A stretch of 34,853 bases of DNA from an uncultured Saprospiraceae bacterium (lineage in GTDB: Bacteria > Bacteroidota > Bacteroidia > Chitinophagales > Saprospiraceae). The notes beneath the pieces are model-generated. The model did no database searches, was not told where the DNA came from, and saw only the letters and a program-made list of their open reading frames with translations. Positions 25,348-33,220 of the stretch are shown here, piece by piece. Positions within the stretch are counted from its first letter, which is position 1, and every line of letters starts with the position of its first letter. The stretch spans positions 1 through 34,853 of the forward strand of contig CALGLU010000071.1 of the NCBI GenBank assembly GCA_937959275.1, given 5' to 3'. The translations under genes and the position numbers were made by a program.

Positions 25348-25674
25348 GCTTTGTATTACATCTACCAGAATTAAGCTTTACTATGAATAATACACCAATG
25401 ATATGCTTATTAGCTCTCCTATCTTATTCTAATATTTTGGCGCAAGAGCAGAGTTGATTCAACATTATAATTACTTAAAGTGATTTAAAAGAAATTAAAG
25501 AAGGGAATTAAAAATAATAAATAAATACTTGTTGATTTATGAAAGGCCACCCGTAAGTGCTTGTATCAAATTATTTACTCATTTAGTTTTTCTTACGGAC
25601 ATCTCATTCGACAGGGGCCTTATAAAACCTGAAGAAGATGAAGATTAAATTTCGAAAGACTTCGAAAAATCAAA
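25348..25674. other. Intergenic region with an orphan signal-peptide ORF
   Basis: AT-rich 327-bp gap. It contains a 24-codon ORF (25383-25457) and a small hairpin TTTCGAA-agac-TTCGAAA (25650-25667), just past the minus-strand sulfatase stop, which might serve as a weak terminator for that gene. Nothing else is recognisable. Confidence 0.35.
25383..25457 (+). pseudogene. 24-aa signal-peptide-like ORF
   Basis: Reads MNNTPMICLLALLSYSNILA followed by QEQS and a stop. A hydrophobic core and an ILA-Q cleavage-like site make it look like the 5' end of a gene for an exported protein whose body is lost. Nothing further downstream continues in any frame. It may instead be a genuine micro-peptide or chance. 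Confidence 0.3.
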
Positions 25675-27018
25675 TCAATCTGGAATAGCTTGGAGACGCT
25701 TGGATTTATTGTCTACAATAACTTGGTTTAGTTTTACATAAATAGTATTGACTCCATCTGGCAGTTGGTCGATTAGGATGGGATTCACTTCCAATGGATC
25801 TCTCTCCACATCAAAGAAGTCTCCATTTTTATAGAGCTTATATCTCTGATTTCTAGCAAAGACTTTCTCCGTGCCTTCCTTTCCGCTACGGGAATACCAG
25901 TTATAAACGTAATCGCGCGCTTCGTATCCCTCCTGGCCTCTAAGCAACGGAAGAAAACTCTTACCATCCAAAGTAAGACTATCCGGAATGTCCACAGAAG
26001 CTGCTTCACAAACAGTTGGTAGAATATCACTTAGATCCGCAAGCTCATGCCTGACTTGATTTTTGCTAATCTGGCTAGGCCAGTTGACAATGAGGGGAAC
26101 ACGTGTCCCGCCATCAGTCGATTTACTTTTTGCCCCAGCGATCTCTACTCCATTCATTGTCGAGACGATTGGCGTGTCTGTGCCATTATCACCTACGAAA
26201 ACAATTAGCGTGTTCTTTTCGATATTTAACTCATTGACAGTCGCCACAAGTTTCCCAATAATTTTATCTGTGTATGTCATCATATCAGAAAAATATTCAG
26301 GCTTCCCTTTATAGCTTTGTATCGCTTCTTTATCCGTTGCCCAAGTCTCCGAATCAGGTGTTGGACTAAATGGGCAGTGCGTTAAAATCATAGGGTAATA
26401 CAACAGAAATGGGGTTTCACTAGCAACTGATTTTCGCATAAAATCCATCCCATACTGACTAACGACGTCTGGACCGTAGTCACTATCTGGGTAAGTTTTC
26501 AATGTCCCATTGGTGTCTAACACGGGTCCAGAAAACCGAGTATCGCGCTTGTTCTCATCAACTCTCCCCTCAGTCACCTGCCACAGACAGTGTTCGTCAA
26601 ATCCAGCATTCCGCGGACTCATCGGATCCTTTCCTAATTGCCACTTACCGACAACACACGTTTCATATCCTGCATGACTAAAGATATGCCCAACCGTGGT
26701 CTGACTCTCATGAAGCAACCCGAACTCTACGTAGTTTCTAACATTGTAAATACCTGTCATCAATTTCACTCGGCTTGGTGTACATAAAGGCTGCGCATAA
26801 CAATGCTCGAAGCGAGCCCCTTCTTTTGCTAGTCGATCAAGATGAGGTGTCTGATAAGAACTGCCACCATGAACTCCAATCGTTTCATAGCCAAGGTCAT
26901 CTGCTAGAATTATAATTATATTAGGTTGCGAAGTGTTCGAAATCACATTTTGTTTTGCTTGTCGCGCACAAGAAACAAAGGCCAGAAAGAGTAAGCATAA
27001 AATGTGGTGTCGTTTCAA
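25675..27018 (-). CDS. Sulfatase lipoprotein (arylsulfatase type)
   Basis: Type I sulfatase, 447 aa, hydrolysing sulfate esters of sugars or other organics. The lipobox LAFVSC (C17) predicts a periplasm-facing or surface lipoprotein. Family features are IIIILADDLGYETIGVHGG (metal ligands D40, D41), the formylglycine site CTPSR (C79 to R83), GKWQLG and FVGDNGTD. The cysteine needs a maturation enzyme (FGE or anSME), which is not in the window. The ArgE-type gene precedes it on the same strand with a 24-bp gap, a possible but not obvious operon. The substrate cannot be determined. Confidence 0.9.
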   Translation of the reverse strand: MKRHHILCLLFLAFVSCARQAKQNVISNTSQPNIIIILADDLGYETIGVHGGSSYQTPHLDRLAKEGARFEHCYAQPLCTPSRVKLMTGIYNVRNYVEFGLLHESQTTVGHIFSHAGYETCVVGKWQLGKDPMSPRNAGFDEHCLWQVTEGRVDENKRDTRFSGPVLDTNGTLKTYPDSDYGPDVVSQYGMDFMRKSVASETPFLLYYPMILTHCPFSPTPDSETWATDKEAIQSYKGKPEYFSDMMTYTDKIIGKLVATVNELNIEKNTLIVFVGDNGTDTPIVSTMNGVEIAGAKSKSTDGGTRVPLIVNWPSQISKNQVRHELADLSDILPTVCEAASVDIPDSLTLDGKSFLPLLRGQEGYEARDYVYNWYSRSGKEGTEKVFARNQRYKLYKNGDFFDVERDPLEVNPILIDQLPDGVNTIYVKLNQVIVDNKSKRLQAIPD

Positions 27019-27042
27019 AACACTTGTTTTAAAATATCTGGA

Positions 27043-28197
27043 TTATGATAAGCGTTTGACCAATCGTTTGATCATGTCCACTCCTTGGTTCAATTGATCA
27101 ATCGCAATAAACTCATTAGCTCTGTGTGCTTGTGCAATATCTCCAGGCCCACAAATCACAGCTTGAAATCCTGCTTCCGCAAACTGCCCTGCTTCTGCTG
27201 CATAGGAGACGGTATCTAGTTTTTCTACGCCAGATAATTCTTTTATGAATGGCACAATCTCCAAATGCTCTGGCGTATCTAGCGGAGGCACATCCGAATG
27301 ATCCTCTACGGTGACTATTTTAAAATCGGGCCAGCGCTTTTGACATTCGATCTCGTGATCTCTGCAAAAGGATTCAAACTCTTGTCTTATCTCTTTACTA
27401 CTATCTTTTGGAATCACTCGTACATCCCAATAAAATGTTGCGCTATCAGAAACCACATTCGGTGCAATACCGCTTCGCTCAAACACACCAGAATGGATGG
27501 TCGTATGTGGAGGATGAAACCGATCATCTACCTGACCTCCATCAATTAATGCATTCATTTTATTTTCTAGCCACATAATCAGACGCGACGCCTCATGAAT
27601 GGCACTGACCTCTGTTCGGATACCACTGCTATGTCCTGCAGACCCGTTGACTGTCGTTTTATAAATGCAAATCCCCTTCTGCCCAACAATAGGCTGCATC
27701 ATGGACGGCTCACCAATAATTGCATATACAGGCTTTTCATGGTAGTGAGCGTTGATATCTGCAGCTAATGCCGGAGCTGCGAGACAGCCCACTTCTTCAT
27801 CATAAGAAAATGCAAAATAGATCGGCTTCTTGAGATCCGCTGCTACCATATCAGGCAAGACAGCCAAGCAGCAAGCGATGAACCCTTTCATATCACAAGA
27901 GCCCCGTGCATAGAGTTTTCCATCTCCGCCATCTGTTAACACAAATGGATCAGTATCCCATGGCTGACCAGCTACGGGCACAACATCTGTATGCCCCGAT
28001 AAAATAACACCACCATCTACTGCAGGTCCTATTCGACAATGGATAGACCTCTTAGTCCCTTCCTGATTGGGCACATTTTTGAAACTAACGCCATGCTCTG
28101 TTAAATACGATTCAATCCATTCGGCGATAGAAATATTGGACTGCCCGCCGAGTACTGGAAAAGAAACAAGTTTGCTTAATATCTCTGTTGCTGTCAT
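27043..28197 (-). CDS. argE: Acetylornithine deacetylase (M20 family, ArgE-like)
   Basis: Zinc-dependent deacetylase of the M20 ArgE type, 384 aa, converting N-acetylornithine to ornithine in arginine synthesis. Residues: LSGHTDVVPV (H69, D71), YARGSCDMKGF (bridging D102), SYDEEVGC (general base E134, metal E135), dimerisation-domain GSAGHSSG, and a C-terminal GPGDIAQAHRANEF histidine. I start at the ATG at 28197: the frame stays open to 28359, but the extra 54 residues are encoded by a 12-bp tandem repeat (ISID/IDIA units) and are absent from the family. Other M20 activities such as succinyl-diaminopimelate desuccinylase are less likely. No other arginine genes are adjacent. Confidence 0.85.
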   Translation of the reverse strand: MTATEILSKLVSFPVLGGQSNISIAEWIESYLTEHGVSFKNVPNQEGTKRSIHCRIGPAVDGGVILSGHTDVVPVAGQPWDTDPFVLTDGGDGKLYARGSCDMKGFIACCLAVLPDMVAADLKKPIYFAFSYDEEVGCLAAPALAADINAHYHEKPVYAIIGEPSMMQPIVGQKGICIYKTTVNGSAGHSSGIRTEVSAIHEASRLIMWLENKMNALIDGGQVDDRFHPPHTTIHSGVFERSGIAPNVVSDSATFYWDVRVIPKDSSKEIRQEFESFCRDHEIECQKRWPDFKIVTVEDHSDVPPLDTPEHLEIVPFIKELSGVEKLDTVSYAAEAGQFAEAGFQAVICGPGDIAQAHRANEFIAIDQLNQGVDMIKRLVKRLS

Positions 28198-28232
28198 ATG
28201 GACGAATATAGGGATTAGAATGTCTATATCAA

Positions 28233-28304
28233 TATCAATGGCAATATCAATGGCAATATCAATGGAAATATCAATGGACAAATCAATGGAAATATTAATG
28301 ACAA
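28233..28304. repeat. 12-bp tandem repeat upstream of argE
   Basis: Six consecutive units: TATCAATGGCAA twice identical (28233-28256), then TATCAATGGAAA, TATCAATGGACA, AATCAATGGAAA and TATTAATGACAA. The array lies 36 bp before the argE start. Both strands stay open across it because the period is a multiple of three. Identity is highest at the argE-proximal end and decays outward. Confidence 0.9.
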
Positions 28305-28319
28305 TACCAAGATACCTCT

Positions 28320-28337
28320 GTTGGTCTTCTGACCAAC
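28320..28337. repeat. Palindromic repeat, copy 1
   Basis: GTTGGTC-ttct-GACCAAC, a perfect 7-bp stem. A close relative lies at 30107-30124 with the same stem and an equally sized loop. Confidence 0.5.
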
Positions 28338-28487
28338 GGCCATCTCCTCGAATAAGCATTGGACAAAATGTCTGAACTAGGATTTTTACGATGATAGGAT
28401 GATAAGATTTATCAATATAGCCACTTCTTTATTTATTCCGTTTTCGATATGCATTAATTCGCTTTCATCTTTCATCCAAAGCCAAAT

Positions 28488-28505
28488 ATCCCCCTTTTGG
28501 GGGAT
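28488..28505. other. Perfect hairpin ATCCCCC-tttt-GGGGGAT
   Basis: 7-bp GC-rich stem with a four-T loop. Its last base is the first T of the TTG -33 element of the S74-gene promoter, so it could act as a terminator for read-through or as an operator. Confidence 0.5.
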
Positions 28506-28535
28506 TGCAGGAACTAGTAATCAAATATATCTTTG
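28505..28535 (+). promoter_or_regulatory. Bacteroidota-type promoter of the S74 protein gene
   Basis: TTG (28505-28507), a 20-bp spacer, and TATCTTTG (28528-28535) match the -33/-7 consensus TTG-N19-21-TAnnTTTG. The ATG follows at 28596, giving a leader of about 55 nt. Confidence 0.6.
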
Positions 28536-28595
28536 GCGCATATGGTATCTCATCATTATACACCTTTTTTCAATTCCGAACTAAAATCAAATTAT

Positions 28596-29807
28596 ATGAA
28601 TAGTCCAAATAGACTGCCAACTTTTAAGCTGGGATTCATCCTGTCAGCTATATGCTTTTGTTTTCTTTTAATACCTCAAGCAAATGCTCAATCACATACA
28701 TTCCCAACATTTAGTCCTGGTATGATAACTAGTTCCGCCCCCGGAGGAGCTGTAACTACAGCTATGCCTGTAGCAAGTGTTACAGGGTCTTATACATTTT
28801 TTACTGTTACAGCTGACTTTATTGGATCAGGAGATGCACAAACCTCATGGTCTAGTACGATAAGAATTATAATAAATGACGGGAGTGGTGGTGTTTTTGC
28901 AACACTTACTTCTCCTAATGCAGGAGGTGCTGATAATGGAAATAGTACATCTATTACATATATGGGAACGTTCGGATTTCCGTATTCTGGCGGTTCCCCT
29001 TTATCCATAGAATTTTTTGATAATGGTGAAGATGGTAGTGGGCCTTACAATTGTACGATAAACAACGTCGTTTTTGAGATTGGAGGTTCAGGGGGAACCG
29101 ATGTCACCATAACGGGTGCAGGAGCGACAACGGTAACGGGGACTCATCCCAACTTTACAATATCATCCACAGATAACGACACTCAGCTATCCGAAGCACA
29201 AGTAGATGCATTTGTAGCCAATAATGGATTTGTGACCACAGCTTCTCCTTGGAACACTGTAGCTTCAGACATTAACTTTACAAGCGGTAATGTTGGTATT
29301 GGAACGGCATCCCCTAGTTTCGAGCTACAAGTCAGTGGAAATGTGGATGTGACAGGGGAGCTGACAGCAGCATCAGATAGGCAATTAAAAAAGAACATAT
29401 TATCTCTTGATAATGCTAATGCAAAAATAGCTGCTCTCAACCCTGTTTCATATAATTACAGATTTAATGAATTTCCATCTATGAAACTTGCGCAAAGAAA
29501 AAAAATGGGTTTAATCGCGCAAGAAGTACAAGCGATCTTTCCGAATTTAGTTTCTGCTGCAGGAACAGCAACAAGAAGTAATGGAGAAGATATTGACATC
29601 TTAAGTGTAAACTATATGGAGTTGATACCTCTTCTTATAAAAGCTGTCCAAGAACATGAAGTTGCTATAAAAAACAAAGATGCTCAGATTGAATTACTGA
29701 TGGCGAAACTCGAAAAAACAAATACCTTAGAAAACGAAGTTGCTCAATTAAAAGCAAGCTTGACGAAAAGCTCAAATACTATTAATTCTTCTAAATTTAG
29801 TAAATAA
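28596..29807 (+). CDS. Secreted protein with C-terminal S74 chaperone domain
   Basis: 403 aa from the ATG at 28596, which opens a signal peptide ending PQANAQS near residue 32; the frame extends to 28533 but the extra residues lack sense. Residues 35-165 form a glycine/serine/threonine-rich beta region. GNVGIGTASPSFELQVSGNV (231-250) is the usual linker of phage-tail-fibre-like proteins. The peptidase S74 (endosialidase-type intramolecular chaperone) follows with SDRQLKK (S260, K265 as the self-cleavage dyad), and a trimerising coiled coil ends the protein. Expected: a surface fibre or adhesin that folds as a trimer and cuts off its chaperone. It has its own promoter and strong terminator. 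Confidence 0.85.
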   Translation: MNSPNRLPTFKLGFILSAICFCFLLIPQANAQSHTFPTFSPGMITSSAPGGAVTTAMPVASVTGSYTFFTVTADFIGSGDAQTSWSSTIRIIINDGSGGVFATLTSPNAGGADNGNSTSITYMGTFGFPYSGGSPLSIEFFDNGEDGSGPYNCTINNVVFEIGGSGGTDVTITGAGATTVTGTHPNFTISSTDNDTQLSEAQVDAFVANNGFVTTASPWNTVASDINFTSGNVGIGTASPSFELQVSGNVDVTGELTAASDRQLKKNILSLDNANAKIAALNPVSYNYRFNEFPSMKLAQRKKMGLIAQEVQAIFPNLVSAAGTATRSNGEDIDILSVNYMELIPLLIKAVQEHEVAIKNKDAQIELLMAKLEKTNTLENEVAQLKASLTKSSNTINSSKFSK

Positions 29808-29846
29808 AATTCTGGCTAAATTTTAGTTTAACAGTTTTGACATTAT

Positions 29847-29892
29847 AAATCTGGCGCGTCCAAATTAAATAGATCGCGCCAGATTTTTTTTT
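29847..29892 (+). terminator. Strong intrinsic terminator of the S74 gene
   Basis: 12-bp perfect stem AAATCTGGCGCG (29847-29858) and CGCGCCAGATTT (29875-29886) with a 16-nt loop and a run of nine T (29884-29892), starting 40 bp after the stop. Confidence 0.9.
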
Positions 29893-30106
29893 GAGAAAAG
29901 ACAAAGAAATGAAGAGTAATTTATGAGAACATCTTAGAGCTCTATAAATGACAAATACAAAACCATACTTTATGATTTTGTGAAATTGACTCCAAGGTTT
30001 CACAGGGGAAATCCAACATATAGAATTAAGGATGATTGAATTTGAAATGCAGGGAATCCTAAAAACTAAAAATCCTATATATCCTAATTCCGATAATAAA
30101 GCCGTT

Positions 30107-30124
30107 GTTGGTCTCCTGGCCAAC
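30107..30124. repeat. Palindromic repeat, copy 2
   Basis: GTTGGTC-tcct-GGCCAAC: the same stem as 28320-28337 with one T:A to T:G pair and an extra T:A pair outside. Recurrence in two separate gaps suggests a dispersed palindrome family. Confidence 0.45.
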
Positions 30125-30269
30125 AGTAGTTGTCTAGCCGAATCACATAAAGAGAATTAATAATTTCGTTGGATCGGAGTCCAAAGATGGCACATTTTGC
30201 CATAAATTAGATTGCCTATCATTATAAACTATTAAGCATTAATTCTAACTTTAAGTAAAGCTCAGACAC

Positions 30270-31388
30270 ATGACACATATAAATAGAAGACAATGGTTAA
30301 AGACTGCTGGCCTTGCCAGTGCTGCGATCACCACCTCCGGCTGTAAACTTAATGCCGAACCTAATAAACTACCAGGTGCATTAGTAGAAGACAATCCCAT
30401 TGTCAAACTATCATCAAATGAAAATCGGTTTGCGCCGTCCGCGAATATCAAACAAGCGATGATTAATGCCATGGAGAAATCATATCTCTATCCTCCAGCG
30501 CACTATGGTCCTCTCATTGATGCATTGGCAGCTAAGGAAGGCGTGACTAAAGATCACATCTTACTCGTATCAGGTTCGAATGAAGGCTTACGTCTTACGG
30601 GCCTGATGTATGGTCAGAACGGTGGGGAGATTATCACGAGTACGCCGACTTATAAAGCACTATTATCCTATGCCAAAGAATTTGGTGGAGTTATCAATGC
30701 AGCGCCGCTAGATGCTGACTTAACATATGATTTGGATGAATTAGAAAAGCGTGTGTCGAATAAAACCAATATGGTCTTCTTATGCAATCCGAATAATCCG
30801 ACGGGGACGATTGTGGATCGCAAGCGAATGACAGATTTTTGTCGAACGGTCAGCGATAAAACCATGGTGTTCAGTGATGAAGCTTATAGTGATTATATAG
30901 AAGAAAAAGATTACCCGACAATGGTACCTCTCGTGAAGGAGGGAAAAAATGTGATTGTCTCACATACCTTTTCAAAAGTGTATGGGATGGCCGGCGTACG
31001 GGTCGGTTATTTGGTCGCGCGGCCAGACATCATCAGCAAGATGAAACCGCGGGTGATGAGTTACATTAACATGATGGGCTTAGACGGTGCACTAGCTGCC
31101 TTGAAAGACGATGAGTTTTATCAATTCTCACTTACTCGTAATCGGGAGGCCAAAGAACATATTTATAAAGTGGCTGATGAGTTGGGGATGCGCTATATCA
31201 AGTCACATACCAATTTTGTGTTTGTCCAGACAGGGCGCGATGCGAGTCAGCTAGTGAAGGATATGATGGTGCATGGAGTGCGGGTTGGGCGGCCATTTGC
31301 GCCGTTGACGGATTGGTGTCGAGTGAGCACAGGGACGATGGATGACATGCTGGCGTGGGAAGGAGCGATGAAGAAGGTGTTTGCTTAG
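30270..31388 (+). CDS. Tat-exported PLP-dependent aminotransferase (HisC-like)
   Basis: Class I/II aminotransferase, 372 aa, resembling histidinol-phosphate aminotransferase. Motifs: KLSSNENRFAPS (46-57), VSGSNEGLRL (100-109), FLCNPNNPTGT (170-180), SDEAY (D203) and SHTFSKVYGMAGVRVGY with the PLP lysine K236. Unusually it begins with a twin-arginine signal (NRRQWLKTAG, R6-R7) and then TTSGC (C25), a possible lipid anchor. The enzyme would be folded with PLP in the cytoplasm and exported. HisC in histidine synthesis is cytosolic, so a role in histidine synthesis is doubtful; a periplasmic amino-acid or amino-sugar reaction is possible. GC content rises toward the 3' end, unlike the neighbours. 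Confidence 0.85.
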   Translation: MTHINRRQWLKTAGLASAAITTSGCKLNAEPNKLPGALVEDNPIVKLSSNENRFAPSANIKQAMINAMEKSYLYPPAHYGPLIDALAAKEGVTKDHILLVSGSNEGLRLTGLMYGQNGGEIITSTPTYKALLSYAKEFGGVINAAPLDADLTYDLDELEKRVSNKTNMVFLCNPNNPTGTIVDRKRMTDFCRTVSDKTMVFSDEAYSDYIEEKDYPTMVPLVKEGKNVIVSHTFSKVYGMAGVRVGYLVARPDIISKMKPRVMSYINMMGLDGALAALKDDEFYQFSLTRNREAKEHIYKVADELGMRYIKSHTNFVFVQTGRDASQLVKDMMVHGVRVGRPFAPLTDWCRVSTGTMDDMLAWEGAMKKVFA

Positions 31389-31651
31389 GTGAATTGATTT
31401 GTTGCTAGTGGTGCTGGTGGTGCTGCAAAGCAAAAGTACCAATCACTATAAAGAAGAGATTGATTCAATTGAGAACGACAGTCTCTTTAGGCTGATGGGT
31501 TACTGGCAGTTTATCGATACATAATCAATTGCACAAGAATAGCTAACGATGTGCATAAACTTACATTTTAAGTAAGAATAATACAGACGATTTATTAAAA
31601 CAAGACCCTTAGAAGTACGACAAATAATGAATTCTAAGAGATATTTAGTTT
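31389..31651. other. Gap after the aminotransferase
   Basis: No firm gene. A 41-codon plus-strand frame (31399-31524, TTG start) begins with a hydrophobic LLVVLVVL run and ends GYWQFIDT, but has no ATG and no clear ribosome site. The short direct repeat GGTGCTGGTGGTGCTG lies inside it. The palindromic flank of the ATPase cassette begins at 31652. Confidence 0.3.
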
Positions 31652-31703
31652 TTATAATTGGCGGAATGTGGTATATTTAGGGTACATTCCGCCACATATA
31701 AAT
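31652..31703. repeat. Left palindromic repeat of the ATPase cassette
   Basis: TTATAATTGGCGGAAT... to ...TACATTCCGCCACATATAAAT. The arms GGCGGAATGT (31660-31669) and ACATTCCGCC (31684-31693) form a perfect 10-bp dyad. The centre holds TATATTTA, one base from a -7 box. The last two bases belong to the ATPase start codon. Confidence 0.8.
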
Positions 31704-33144
31704 GACTAGCTCACAAGAATTAGTAGGAAGATATGCTGAAATAAAAGCACTCAACAGAGCATTGGTATCTGACAAATCTGAGATGATCGCAGTCATCGGA
31801 CGGCGAAGAGTTGGTAAAACGTTTTTAATCCGCCAGCACTTCAAGTCAAAAATAGATTTTGAGCTTACAGGGATACAGGATGGAACACTTGCCGAACAAC
31901 TACAGAATTTTGTGTTTCAGTTTTTCGAATATGCAAGTCATACACAATCTATCAAAACTCCTGAAAGCTGGTTAGAAGCCTTTTACTTACTCCGAAAACA
32001 CTTAGAGAAGAGAAGAGTAAAGAGAAAGAAGATTATTTTTATTGATGAACTGCCTTGGATAGCTACTCCACGATCAGGATTTATAAAAGCGCTTGATAAC
32101 TTTTGGAATAGCTGGGCGACCAAACATAATATCGTCTTAGTCATATGTGGATCTGCCGCCACATGGATGATTAAAAAAATAATCTATAACAAAGGAGGCT
32201 TGCACAACCGAGTCACTGACGTCATACGTTTGCAGCCATTCACGCTGGCAGAGACAGCAGACTATTTTAAAAAGAAAAAGGTCAAACTAAATAGAAATCA
32301 AATACTAGAACTCTATATGGCTATTGGTGGTATTCCTCTCTATTTAGACAAAATAGAACCTGGGAAAACAGCGGCTCAAAACATTGATTCTTTATGCTTT
32401 CAAAAAGACGGATTCCTTCGAGATGAATTTGAAAAACTCTATTCATCTGTTTATAGTTCTCCTGAGTTTCATGTCAAAATCATTCGCAGTCTATCCTCAA
32501 AATGGCAAGGGTTGACACGGAAAGAAATTGCACAACAAAGTAAACTACCTGATGGTGGACGTATCAGTCGGATCTTAGATGAGCTTGATAGCGCAGGCTT
32601 CATTAGCTCCTATATTCCATTTGATAAAAAGAAAAAAGGTAAACTCTATAGGCTCACGGATGAATATTCATTATTCTATATAAAATTCATCAAGCCAAGT
32701 ACGCCAAGCAAACAACAATGGCTAAAAATCAGTCAAACCCAAAAATGGAAATCATGGTCAGGCTATGCCTTTGAAAGCATTTGTATAAAACACGCAGATT
32801 TGATTCAGCAAGAATTGGGTATTTCAGGCATTTATACTGAATACGGAAGTTTTTATAGTAAAGGTTCAAGTCAGCAAAAAGGATTTCAAATCGACTTATT
32901 AATTGATCGCAGCGACAATGCCATTAATATTTGTGAAATGAAATTTTATGCGGGTACATTTTCAATTTCTAAATCATATGCAAACGCTCTTCGTGAAAAA
33001 AGAATACGATTCATTGAAAAAACGAAAACAAAGAAACAAGTATTCATAACCATGATCAGTTCATATGGTATCAATGCTAACAAACACAGCGTCGGCTTAA
33101 TCGATCATGATGTACAAAGTGATATCCTATTTAGAAAGTTATAA
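31702..33144 (+). CDS. AAA+ ATPase with C-terminal PD-(D/E)XK-like domain
   Basis: 480-aa protein of the archaeal-type ATPase group (ATPase_2/COG1672 with a DUF234-like C-terminus). Walker A is GRRRVGKT (33-40), Walker B IIFIDE (D115, E116), with sensor ICGSAATWM. A winged-helix region lies at about 265-308 (LTRKEIAQQSKLPDGGRISR). The C-terminal domain (about 330-480) has FE (E358), FQIDLLID (D398) and ICEMKF (E412, K414), the layout of a PD-(D/E)XK nuclease. These genes are abundant and variable between strains, with no agreed role. Here the ATG overlaps the left flanking repeat and the TAA lies inside the right one. Confidence 0.85.
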   Translation: MTSSQELVGRYAEIKALNRALVSDKSEMIAVIGRRRVGKTFLIRQHFKSKIDFELTGIQDGTLAEQLQNFVFQFFEYASHTQSIKTPESWLEAFYLLRKHLEKRRVKRKKIIFIDELPWIATPRSGFIKALDNFWNSWATKHNIVLVICGSAATWMIKKIIYNKGGLHNRVTDVIRLQPFTLAETADYFKKKKVKLNRNQILELYMAIGGIPLYLDKIEPGKTAAQNIDSLCFQKDGFLRDEFEKLYSSVYSSPEFHVKIIRSLSSKWQGLTRKEIAQQSKLPDGGRISRILDELDSAGFISSYIPFDKKKKGKLYRLTDEYSLFYIKFIKPSTPSKQQWLKISQTQKWKSWSGYAFESICIKHADLIQQELGISGIYTEYGSFYSKGSSQQKGFQIDLLIDRSDNAINICEMKFYAGTFSISKSYANALREKRIRFIEKTKTKKQVFITMISSYGINANKHSVGLIDHDVQSDILFRKL

Positions 33145-33190
33145 TTGGCGGAATCGAGTTAAAATGCAGTACATTCCGCCAAATATAAAT
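33139..33190. repeat. Right palindromic repeat of the ATPase cassette
   Basis: Shares TTATAATTGGCGGAAT (33139-33154) exactly and GTACATTCCGCC plus AAATATAAAT (21 of 22) with the left copy; the middle 14-15 bp differ. The dyad arms are GGCGGAAT (33147-33154) and ATTCCGCC (33173-33180). The stop codon TAA (33142-33144) lies within it. Weak similarity (TATTTAG) extends back into the last codons of the gene. Confidence 0.8.
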
Positions 33191-33220
33191 AGAGCGAAAG
33201 AGTCATATTAACTGACAGAA

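Larger units (their letters stand above)
28198..28595. other. Divergent intergenic region argE / S74 protein
   Basis: A 398-bp region with no convincing gene (plus-strand frames from 28067 and 28399 are repeat-driven or hydrophobic nonsense). It holds the 12-bp tandem repeat, two palindromes (28320-28337 and 28488-28505) and a plus-strand promoter, so it is mainly regulatory. Confidence 0.5.
29808..30269. other. Intergenic region S74 protein / aminotransferase
   Basis: 462 bp without a supportable gene. It holds the terminator at 29847-29892 and the second palindromic repeat at 30107-30124. A minus-strand frame at 29797-30123 runs straight through the terminator and is not credible. Confidence 0.5.
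31652..33188 (+). mobile_element. Candidate single-gene cassette bounded by palindromic repeats
   Basis: One ATPase gene is framed by two copies of the same ~52-bp palindromic element. The outermost arms TTATAATTGGCGGAATGT (31652-31669) and, read in reverse complement, TTATATTTGGCGGAATGT (33188-33171) are inverted with one mismatch in 18. The gene fills the whole interior. Mobility is an inference: no recombinase is present, and target-site duplications cannot be judged. Confidence 0.4.

Noticed and set aside
28198-28359. 54-residue N-terminal extension of argE
   Set aside because: It is made almost only of ISID/IDIA repeats from the tandem array and is not found in the M20 family; the ATG at 28197 fits the family start.
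28067-28584. Plus-strand frames of 102 and 61 aa around the 12-bp repeat
   Set aside because: One is an artefact of the repeat period and argE opposite strand; the other covers hairpins and the promoter and has no protein-like features.
29797-30123. Minus-strand 108-aa frame after the S74 gene
   Set aside because: It crosses the strong terminator stem and its T-run, and has no recognisable sequence pattern.
31399-31524. 41-codon TTG-start frame with a hydrophobic head
   Set aside because: No ATG, no ribosome site and no conserved motif; kept only as a note in the gap description.
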